A stretch of DNA of 64,000 bases from Planococcus citri (taxonomy: Eukaryota > Arthropoda > Insecta > Hemiptera > Pseudococcidae). The position numbers and the translations under genes are program-made. The stretch is taken from the NCBI RefSeq assembly GCF_950023065.1, contig NC_088679.1, positions 35,588,001 through 35,652,000 of the forward strand, written 5' to 3'. Position 1 is the first letter of the stretch. The number at the start of each line of letters is the position of its first letter. Under the pieces are notes generated by a model, which was not told the origin of the DNA, did no database searches, and saw only the letters and a program-made list of their open reading frames with translations. Positions 50,001 to 57,605 of this stretch are shown here, piece by piece.

Positions 50001-52005
50001 CAACAAGCAAGTTTTCGTTCTTGGAAAATTTTTTCATCTGAGATTTCAGACAGCCCAACGCCAATCCATAATTCGATTTGAGATTTGGTGGATATTCTAT
50101 CCACGGCCAGCTAACGTAATATTTATTATCAACATATTTAATATTTTCATAAAAATTTTTTACCGCTATATCGTCATCAGTATTCTCAATAGGTTCTTTA
50201 ATACCAATGGAATCCAATTCCCATAATTTTTCAACCATTTGTATTTCTGAAAACATTACCGCAGTTTCTTGTCGTTTTTCCATTCGACCTATCTTGAACC
50301 ATCCGAACTTCGAATTCAAAAGCGAGGTATTTTCATCGATCATTACTTTCTCCATGATAATAAAATCGAACATGTAATCATTACCAATCAATAATTCTGG
50401 CGTCAAATTTTCATCGAATTCAGCGAGCTTGAAATTTTTAAACCTAGAATTCAACTCAACATTTGGCATATTCAATTTATTAATAATTTTCGGTATCGTA
50501 TTCGCTGTAATTTTTACACGTTCATTATCCTTGGTAATTACATCCAATCTTACAACCTTTGATGAGATTTCCTTCGGCAATTCGTTACAAATTGTAGAAA
50601 TTCTCAGCGTCTCGTAGCTCAGAGGTTTCAAATTCAATTGATTCGCTAAACGATTAGTGATATACGATCGACGAGAACCACAGTCTAATATTGTATTTAC
50701 TCTTTCAGTAAATTTATTATTACTCACGTTCACCGTAGCTGTAAGTAGATTACCCTCTTCTTCCTTCGTCAAAAGATTTTCAGTTGTCGTTTTGGATTCG
50801 TTCACAGGTTCGGATTTTTCTTTTTGGAAAAGCTTGAAACAGATACTTCGATGATGACTTTTCCGTTTTTTACAATACACGCAAGGTTTATCTATAGGAC
50901 AATCTTTAACTACATGATCTGGACTCATACAAACAAAACAAGAACCGATTAATTTTTTCTTCCTTTCCTCCTGAGTTTTAAAATTCTCACATTCGTCTGA
51001 ATAATGATTCTTACCGCAATAGAAACATTTTTTCGATTTACCTTTATTATTATAAGTTAATAAATTTTCAGTAGTATTTCTAGTTTTATCATCTTTAAAA
51101 TTACGCTGATTTTTAGGATTGAAGCCGTTTTCATTTGGATTACTATTAAAATTATAGTCTTCTCTTCTTTCGATTAAATTACCAATTTTTTCGCGTAAAA
51201 CTTTCAAAGACCTTTCTTTAGAATCGATATTAGCTTGTATTATAAAATCAAAAGGAAATTTTTTCATAACTGTAGAATACAAAATTGTATTTTTATCGAT
51301 TTCTTCGTTTAACGCTTCAAGACACCTCAAATTTGTCTCTAAAGTCTCGTAAGTTTTCTTTAAATTACCAGTCCAATTATTTGATTTAGGTAAATTATTT
51401 ATCGTATTATAAATCAACTGAATAGTTCGTTTTTCATTTCCGTATTTTTCTTTTAATTTATTACACGCGATCTCGTAATTATCTTCGCTTATAGGAATAC
51501 CTTTTAAATCGTTTTCAGCTTCTCCAATTAACAAATTTTTTAAATGTTTAAATTTATCTTCAGGTTTTAAATCAGATTCGTGAATAGAAGCAAACGAAGA
51601 CCAAAATTCTTTAAAATTTAGCATATTACCATCATACTTTTTAATATCCAGTTTTGGAATTTTAATCGACCTAGAACCAGATTCGGAGTTATTAGAAATA
51701 CTAGAGACTTGACGCTCAACTTTTTTCGTTTTAGAAAGAAACTTTTCAATCGTTATTTTAATTAGAACATAATCATCTTCGAACTTTTCAATAAATTCGT
51801 CAATGTTTACTTCTACCTCATCAAATTCGTTAATTAAATTGTTATAGTTTTTATAGTAGTCTTCAGTGAGACCTAACTTTACCTTCAGTTCAGACTCGTC
51901 AGTATTATTTTCATTTAAATTGTTAACATAATTTAACATTCGAGTCAAAGCTCCGCGAAGTCTAGCTTTACGAGACGTCAATATTTTCACTTTTTCCTCC
52001 GTCAT
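47032..52005 (-). CDS. gag-pol: BEL/Pao gag-pol polyprotein
   Basis: A 1,657-codon frame if it starts at MTEEKVK (52,005). An in-frame Met 15 codons earlier (52,050) would add a hydrophobic leader that Gag does not normally have, so I prefer the later start. It makes the capsid and the enzymes that copy and insert the element. Using the 1,657-residue numbering, visible parts are: a Gag region (1 to ~320); three zinc-finger-like Cys/His clusters at C327-C339 (CX2CX3HX4C-like), C356-C369 and C375-C389; an aspartic protease around D441 in the form LDCGS; reverse transcriptase with motif A VADIEKAFL (D762) and motif C FYVDN (839-843); RNase H starting FVDAS (D1011); and integrase with HHCC zinc motif (H1293, H1298, C1328, C1331) and catalytic D1364, D1426, E1477. 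Two oddities are Cys in place of Ser/Thr after the protease Asp, and Asn in place of the second Asp of the YxDD box, a substitution I believe occurs in this superfamily. The frame is unbroken and needs no frameshift. Confidence 0.95.
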   Translation of the reverse strand: MTEEKVKILTSRKARLRGALTRMLNYVNNLNENNTDESELKVKLGLTEDYYKNYNNLINEFDEVEVNIDEFIEKFEDDYVLIKITIEKFLSKTKKVERQVSSISNNSESGSRSIKIPKLDIKKYDGNMLNFKEFWSSFASIHESDLKPEDKFKHLKNLLIGEAENDLKGIPISEDNYEIACNKLKEKYGNEKRTIQLIYNTINNLPKSNNWTGNLKKTYETLETNLRCLEALNEEIDKNTILYSTVMKKFPFDFIIQANIDSKERSLKVLREKIGNLIERREDYNFNSNPNENGFNPKNQRNFKDDKTRNTTENLLTYNNKGKSKKCFYCGKNHYSDECENFKTQEERKKKLIGSCFVCMSPDHVVKDCPIDKPCVYCKKRKSHHRSICFKLFQKEKSEPVNESKTTTENLLTKEEEGNLLTATVNVSNNKFTERVNTILDCGSRRSYITNRLANQLNLKPLSYETLRISTICNELPKEISSKVVRLDVITKDNERVKITANTIPKIINKLNMPNVELNSRFKNFKLAEFDENLTPELLIGNDYMFDFIIMEKVMIDENTSLLNSKFGWFKIGRMEKRQETAVMFSEIQMVEKLWELDSIGIKEPIENTDDDIAVKNFYENIKYVDNKYYVSWPWIEYPPNLKSNYGLALGCLKSQMKKFSKNENLLVEYDKIMKSQEEKGVIEKVNESMDKKAELVHYLPHHEVITPGKSTSLRIVYNGSAKITRNDRSLNECMYRGRVLLEDICGLLIRFMLCQYAIVADIEKAFLQIGLNLKDRDCVRFVWLKDIKKPFSLDNLVIYRFTAVIFGVISSPSLLSLIIYHHLNNYDYDFIFILLKSFYVDNMVLSINDINKSLDLYNKTKTIFYDASMNLRNWQTNSKELREKIDPKDRESKSVISVLGLIWDSEKDDLKIKNKLNEMSSVITKREVIRVVASIFDPLGFLTPVLLLAKLFIKHLWMIKIDWDEELCNKERDSWLKLSHILESIDSFRINRFFGTNVNNREIELHCFVDASSKAYAAVIYLKVDNITRLIFAKSKIAPKNNITIPKLELLAIFIGNRVMKFINEQLNNFVTISKRVIWSDSKCALSWLYSKKLLPKFVEKIVRKIDKSFMYRYVPSIDNPADVATRGCEVKELSSLWWNGPKWLVMDEKEWPKAESFPKFVEPDFEPALLVTTPVLKSPFGIDCNSFGSLDDLLDATLSYVKNVNPSNITQQTTKVLFDWIRYVQAKNYPDEVQSKKPKRLQNQLGVKLDEENVLRCYGRLINSDLDDGQKYPILLPEKEYFTQLVIEKVHQENYHVGVQHTLNEIRKRYWIPKGRSTVYKVLKRCKNCKFYDGGSYQYPPMPPLPKCRVTKSSPFSCSGIDTFGHLYVYDGHIQKKVFVCIFTCMVTRAIHLELLHDMTTSEFLLAFRNFIAIRTLPNLIVSDNAPQFKLTKTLFEKSWENIISDQNVIDFCKSSKIEWKLLPEYAPWQGGFYERLISQVKSCLKKTIFNSKLSSNQLRTMLYETMSVLNSRPIVYVGESDRNVLTPNDLLNLKFSYIPDLKNCKNVNLVDLWKKSNAILDEFWNRWKCQYLTSLRERNNCEKKRKNDVDSIPKVGDIVLVESEKYTPRGSWKIGKIVEVFKSADNLIRSAKVEFENNVKVVRPINKLYPIEIN

Positions 52006-52086
52006 AATAACGAAAATCAAAAAAATTAGTAACTTGTTAACAAGTAACATTTACGTTTCGCGAATTACAAAATAAATACATACGAT

Positions 52087-52096
52087 TCTGCTACCA
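52087..52096 (-). promoter_or_regulatory. Primer-binding site, initiator tRNA-Met type
   Basis: TGGTAGCAGA on the minus strand starts at the first base after the 5' LTR. It is complementary to the 3' end (TCTGCTACCA) of animal initiator tRNA-Met as I recall it. The match ends after 10 bases (next bases ATCG). Position and TGG start fix the LTR edge. Confidence 0.75.
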
Positions 52097-52255
52097 TAAT
52101 AATAAGTAACGAGCTTGGGTTACCATTATTGAAACGTTCGTTGCAAGTTTTATTTATCAACTGACAAGATAACAAAAAATACAAACTCAAGAATCGAACC
52201 AAAACAAAGATTGCCAAGTGGCCAACAATTTGCGTATTTTGCGACGTTCGCGACA
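52097..52255 (-). repeat. 5' LTR of the BEL/Pao element, 159 bp
   Basis: It has the same sequence and length as the 3' LTR, including AATAAA at 52,149-52,154 (complement). Promoter activity must lie in this short repeat; no TATA box is obvious. The GTACC duplication follows at 52,256-52,260. Confidence 0.92.
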
Positions 52256-52401
52256 GTACCCGCCTCTAATTTGAACGGGACGGCTATTTTGGGAAAGAAT
52301 GTGGTCTAAAACCTCTAAAAACACATTTTCAGCTGCCCAACTCCATGTTTCGATTTTTGACGAAGATTTGAGAGACAGTTTTTGGTGATTTACCTATGCT
52401 T

Positions 52402-53232
52402 ATCAAAATCAGTCCTAAAACTAATATTAATTCCCCAAATCGAAATTTCACCCAATTCCAGCCATTCTGGAGCCTCCAGCGCGATTTTTCCGTTTACGAG
52501 GAAATTTTGGAAATTGGCACAAATATCTGTATTCAGTTCAGAACCACCCCCCCCCCCCCAGATCGAAGTTCGCTATTTCGAGCCGTTTTTGGACCCTCCA
52601 GTGTGATTTTCTGAATTTGTCGTTTTTATTATGGCATACCATGATCATATCATCATTTTCAAAGTCACAAAATTCTATTAAAAACACTACTTCGCACTAT
52701 GTTTTCTTTTCTTTGTTTTTTTCATGAACAAATATGTACTTACAGCTTACACACTAGAAATAAAGAATCAAAAGTTTAGGACGTGAATAAGTAATCACTT
52801 TCTGGAGCAAATTCAAAATTCTCAAGGAATTGAAAATCGCGTTGGAGGCTCCAGAATGTCGGGAAATGGCAAAAGTCACCCTCACGGGGTTAGTTCTGGA
52901 CGAAGTACAGCAATTCGTGCAAAAATTTCATCGCAAACGGGAAACTGTTGATTTTTTGGATACCTATTTTTATTTTGAAAAAAAGCTCGTCAAAAAACCA
53001 CTCTTGAGGTGTCCCTCCCAAAATCGGTTCAAATGTGGATAAACTCGTTAAACAGATCGAGTTTAACACACAACTCGATTTTTAGCTGCCCAACTTCATA
53101 TTCACGCCTTTTGAAGCATACCTATTCAAAATTCTTGAAAAATTGAAAAATCACACTGGAGGGTCCGGAATGGCTGGAGATGGTGAAATTTGGATTTGAG
53201 GAATGAATATCAGTTTTAGGACTTATTTTGAT
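52402..53232. repeat. Foldback repeat, ~88-bp arms, GGAGCCTCCAGC type
   Basis: The left arm 52,402-52,489 and right arm 53,146-53,232 are inverted copies. Both read AGTCCTAAAACT..., then CCAATTCCAGCCATTCTGGA-like sequence in one orientation. A third partial copy (TTGGAGGCTCCAGAATG) lies at about 52,835. The loop holds a 12-base C run at 52,547-52,559. Nothing codes here. The same core occurs at 17.5 kb and inside element A. Confidence 0.6.
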
Positions 53233-53329
53233 GATTTTTACTGATCAACAAAGTGCCTACTTATTTTTTTAAAAAGCATAAATCACAAAAACAGTCAATC
53301 CCAGTTGACCAAATGCTAGCAAATTTTGT

Positions 53330-53591
53330 GCTAGCGTAAATGGTGCCGGAATTTGAGACACTTTTTTAAAAAAATGCTAGCAAATCAGTTGCGATTAGGT
53401 CGCATTAGAGTAGCAGAATTGCGCACAAATAGCTACTTAGCTAGCACGTAGCTGGCACAAAGCTAGCAAAAAGCTAGTATTTTGTTGGCACTTTGCTCTG
53501 CATTCTGTTACGTACATGCGACCAAATCGCGACTGATTTGCTAGCAATTTTTGCATAAAGTGTCTCATATTCCGGCACCATTTACGCTAGC
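53330..53591. repeat. Hairpin inside element A, 76-bp arms
   Basis: Arms 53,330-53,405 and 53,516-53,591 are near-perfect complements starting GCTAGCGTAAATGGTGCCGG, with a 110-bp loop that is itself rich in GCTAGC words. Confidence 0.85.
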
Positions 53592-55310
53592 GCAAATTAT
53601 GCTAGCAAGAAGCTAGCATTTTGCTAGCGTAGAAAAACTTTGATCAGTAAAGTAATTACCATTAATTAATTTTTAAAAATTCTGGGTGTTTACCTTTAAC
53701 AGGTGGTACTTTTCCAGGAAATTCCAAAAATTAGGCGACTGTCCCAGCTCAGAGGTAGCATAACGCTAGCATCTTGGGATAGTATAAGAAGAGTGATGTC
53801 ACTCTTCTTACTTTTCAACAAGATACCACCTTGAGCTTATATTCAACTTGATGACACACTTTATCTAAGAGTAGCAAACTATACCATGAGAGAGATCGAC
53901 GCTAGCAATTCGCTAGCATTATGCTAGCGCTTAGGTTGAAAAATCTCTTTATTAAATAAAAAATGAAATTTTTTTTTTAAATAGAAAAATTGTCAAAATT
54001 TAAAATTTGAAAATGAAGTATCAAACAAACCATGAAAATGAAAAATTTCAAAAACATTTGAACAACATTTTAGTCCACGGCAAAGGGGACATCCTAAGGA
54101 ACATTTTAAAGCAAACTCGCTGAAAAAAAATTGGCCTTACTTACAAAATGGCGGCAATTTTGATTGAAAGGTCAGCCGAAATCGCAGATTTCGCGTTTCA
54201 ACATAGGACGTGCACAAAATTTTTCAAACCTTACAAAGGTAGATCGAAAGATCATGCAAAAATTCATCACCTGTCAAAATTTCAAGTGGTAAAGTACCTT
54301 TTTCGATTTTTGGTGAATTTTCAAAAATCAAATTTTGGCCAAAATGTGAGAAAAAATCAAAATTTTACCAAATTGACCAAGAAACCTGACATTTGAGATA
54401 TACCCTATTTTCGACATGCCAAATCAATGGGAAACGGTTTCAACTTGTTTTGAGCAGTTCTGGAGCCTCCAGCAGATTTTTGAAACTCAAATTGAAGTTG
54501 TAAAGCTCAAATTTATTCTGAAAACTAATTTCAATACGCTACGAAGTACTGCAGGTGAATTTCAAGTCGTTTTGGAGCCTCCAGCGACTCTTTGAAAATT
54601 CCTGAAGCCTCCAGCAGATTTTTGAAACTTTAAATTTTCACAAAATTTCATCAAACTGAAATGGAGAGTCGAAATTCATTCTGCAAACTAATTTTAATAC
54701 GCTACGAAGTCGACTGCTTGTGGATTTCAAGTCGTTTTGGAGCCTCCAGCGAATTTTCGAAGGTTGTATGGCGTTTTTTGGAAAATTGGAATCTCCTAAA
54801 AGTAGCTGGAAGCTTCAAAACCATTTGAAACCTGCGAAGTAAATTTCAGCTTGCCAACTCCAATTGATTAATTAATGTTGTGGGAATTTCAAGTTTCAAA
54901 AGCCTACTGGAGGCTCTAAAATGACTTGAACCCACCTGAAGTCGTCTTCAGAGGGTGTTAAAATTGGAGTGTAGAATAAACTACAGCTTTCCATGTCCAT
55001 TTGATGAAATTTTGTTGTCCCCTTTAAGAAAAAAGTTGCCCCGGAAGATCGGCCGGGGGGGGGGGGTGCAATTACTCCTATTGTCATATGCAGGAATATT
55101 TTTAATGATTTTTGTATGCGCGCTGAGGGATGGAAAAGATACTTGCTCGCATTTTGCTACAATAAATAACGCAGAAAAAGGTTTATCGGTGAGAAATGCG
55201 TAAGATCTGGTAGCACGTTCCTATCATTTGACTACAAAGAAAACGCCAAGTCACCAGATGCAGAAACTAGAGATATGCTTACATTTTTCTAGAGCCAGAT
55301 GGCTAAGTAA

Positions 55311-55662
55311 ATGCTAGCTCAGAGATGCAAGAATATTACCTGAAGTTTCCTATCATAAAACTGTGAGCAGGTACATATTAGTCAGTGATACGCTGGAATT
55401 AAGCGAGCAGGTATAGAGTGAGGCAAAAGCTAGCTGAGATATGCGAGAATATTGCTTGAACTTTCTTGGCATAGAATTGCAAGCAAGTATCCATCAGTGA
55501 TACGCTAGCATCAGGCGAGCATGTATGAAGTGAAGTAAAAGCTAGCTGAGATATGCGAGAATATTGCTTGAACTGTCCTAGCATAGAATTGCGAGCAAGT
55601 ATCCGCCAGTAATACGCTAGCATAAGGCGAGCAAGTTAAAGTGAAGTAAAAGCTAGCTGAGA
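55311..55662. repeat. ~112-bp tandem repeat in element A
   Basis: The anchor AGCTAGCTGAG recurs at 55,428, 55,540 and 55,651 (spacing 112 and 111). An older copy begins near 55,311 as TGCTAGCTCAGAG. Each unit carries ATGCGAGAATATTGCTTGAA and ACGCTAGCATNAGGCGAGCA-type words. Minus-strand frames here are by-products of the repeat. Confidence 0.85.
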
Positions 55663-55839
55663 GTCGCTGGAAAACAGCTCGAAAATTGCTAGAATTGAAT
55701 TTGCTAGCGAAAAACTGCAAGAAAATCGCTTACTTTTAGCGAGATAATTATTGCTGGCCACAAAAAGCGAGTAAATTGCTAGCAACTTATCAAAACGCGA
55801 ATAAAACGCTAGCTTTTTGCTAGCATGTGGTCAACTGGG

Positions 55840-57269
55840 ATTTTGATTTTTCAAACATTCGCCAAAAATTGAGAAATGAATTTGGGCGGCTGAAAATTTG
55901 GTTTTGGGATTTTTACTTTTTTAGACCATGTTCTTTCCAAGAATTGTGGTCTCATTCAAATCGGAAGTTGGACACCTCAAGAGGCTCCTTGTTGGGTATT
56001 TTTAAAAAATTATAATTTCCTGAAAACTGAAAATGCTAAAGTTATGAAAACAAACTTTTTGCATCATCGAAAATTCAAGAATAGTGTTTATTTTAAGTTT
56101 TCAATTTTTCACGGTTTTTGCTCTTATTTTCTCAGACCAAAGTTGGAGGGTAGAAAAATGAAAATAATGTTAGGTATTTTACTTTTGACAAATTATTAAT
56201 TTTTGAAAGCTTTTGCCCAAGCTTTGCTTACGCTTTCATTCCTATTTAAATATTATTATCCGAAAAATATTGTTGACATTTTTAAATGCTGAAGCAATGA
56301 AAATCAATTTTTTGCATAAGTTTTTTTACTTCTTGAATCATCAATTTTTTAAAGCTTTGCTCTGGCCTGTTCAAACAAATTTAAATTCTACAGTGCAATT
56401 TTTCAAAAAAATTTGAAAATGAGAAATTAATCTCAGAAATTGAAGAATCATAACCAAATCAATACCTACAGGGTCGGTGCTTGGTAACAGGGCAAAAAAG
56501 TGCAAAAATAACGAATAAATATGAGAAATTGCATTCATAAAATACCAAAAGCACAAAATTTTGGAATTAAAATTTCTTACATTAAAATTTTTTTTTTGAA
56601 CTGCACAAATTGTAAATTTTCTGACGCTTTCGCTTCGACCTCACTTCACTCACGGAAAATTGAAAATGTTCTGTTCTTTTTTCGAATTCGGTTTTCAAAG
56701 GCCAAAAGGGTAAAAAAAACCACAAAAAGTAATAGGAAAAATTTGTGAATTTTTGAAAATTTCTTGTCATGTACAAAAGCATTGTTTTTGAACATTTAAC
56801 ATGCCCCTTCCAAAATTCACGCCTGAACAAGTTCTCAAAGTAATAGTGCATAAGTATTATTAAGTTGCTGTTTAATTAGGTGGGAGGATTTTTTCTAGTG
56901 TTGTGTGTTAATCTTAATTTTTTTCAATTTTCATTAGGTATGTCAGAAAATATAATAATTTGGGGTGTGATTCCAATTTTTTATTCTTTTTAATCGAGAG
57001 GGGAGCAGACAAATTTCAAATTTCTTAGGAGGCAGGGGAGAGGGTGTCTTTTCATCACGCTCCCCCCCCCCCCATTTTCAGACACTTGTGCACACCAACA
57101 CTGCATAATTCGAAAAACACAATCATGTTGGTCTGAAACAAAATCACTCACAAAAACATGAGGTATTGAGGAACTCGATTAGGTATAATATGAAAATGAT
57201 GAGCATAGTGCTAATCATGAATCTTTATTGCTTTCACCTTCCTGTCTTGTCATCTATAAATAGAATTGC
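55840..57269. other. AT-rich non-coding interval
   Basis: No gene or element is recognised. A 13-base C run lies at about 57,061. CAGGGTCGGTGC near 56,470 resembles a hAT start, but I found no matching right end. Confidence 0.5.
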
Positions 57270-57605
57270 TATGCCAATGCTGTGTTGCCCAATTTCGGGC
57301 ACCACAATGCAGGTATTTGAAAATCACTGAAGGGCACCACATTAACCTTTAATACAAATTTTTATATTAGAAGGCAGCGCCATCTGAATAAAAACATCAA
57401 ACACTATTTTGACTATAAGTATATAAAATTAGTCCTTGTGGTGCCCACCAAAAATTTTGTATTTTTACGTTAGAGGGCATGCTGATCAATTTCCGCTATT
57501 TTAAATGAGAAAACCTTGTGGTGCCCGATTCGGGCACCTCAAGCCCACAACTGGGCACTACAATGACTACCTATACTTAAAACGGGCACCACAATGACTA
57601 AGATT
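57270..57605 (-). repeat. GTGGTGCCC-word repeat block (right, mostly inverted)
   Basis: GGGCACCAC occurs at about 57,298, 57,333 and 57,584. It also occurs in the sense form at 57,438 and 57,518, where GTGGTGCCCGATTCGGGCAC forms a local palindrome. CACAATGACTA follows the last copy, and CAATGACTA the preceding GGGCACTA variant. Same family as 42,515-42,670. Confidence 0.55.

Larger units (their letters stand above)
46772..52255 (-). mobile_element. Complete BEL/Pao LTR retrotransposon, 5,484 bp
   Basis: The order on the minus strand is 5' LTR (52,097-52,255), primer-binding site (52,087-52,096), one gag-pol frame (47,032-52,005), an ~100-bp AT-rich untranslated end, and 3' LTR (46,772-46,930), with a GTACC duplication on both sides. 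LTRs are indistinguishable by eye and the coding frame has no break, so the insertion is recent and may be active. Domain order (Gag zinc fingers, protease, reverse transcriptase, RNase H, integrase) and sequence style are those of BEL/Pao. There is no env-like frame. Confidence 0.95.
53300..55839. mobile_element. Element A: unclassified DNA element with GCTAGC arrays, 2,540 bp
   Basis: Perfect 12-bp inverted ends CCCAGTTGACCA (53,300-53,311) and TGGTCAACTGGG (55,828-55,839); the similarity extends through ATGCTAGCA, with one mismatch, and three bases outward. Just inside each end are dense arrays of GCTAGC-like words (53,312-53,640, with a further cluster to ~53,930, and 55,300-55,830). The middle (53,950-55,230) is AT-rich, non-coding, and has a direct repeat of ~163 bp carrying GGAGCCTCCAGC and AATACGCTACGAAG. 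There is no transposase frame, so it is presumably non-autonomous. The dinucleotide AT lies on both sides and may be a 2-bp target duplication, which is not decisive. I do not recognise the superfamily. Element B (60,461-63,442) has the same plan. Confidence 0.7.

Noticed and set aside
56468..56500. hAT-like start CAGGGTCGGTGC
   Set aside because: No complementary right end or 8-bp duplication found in the following kilobases.
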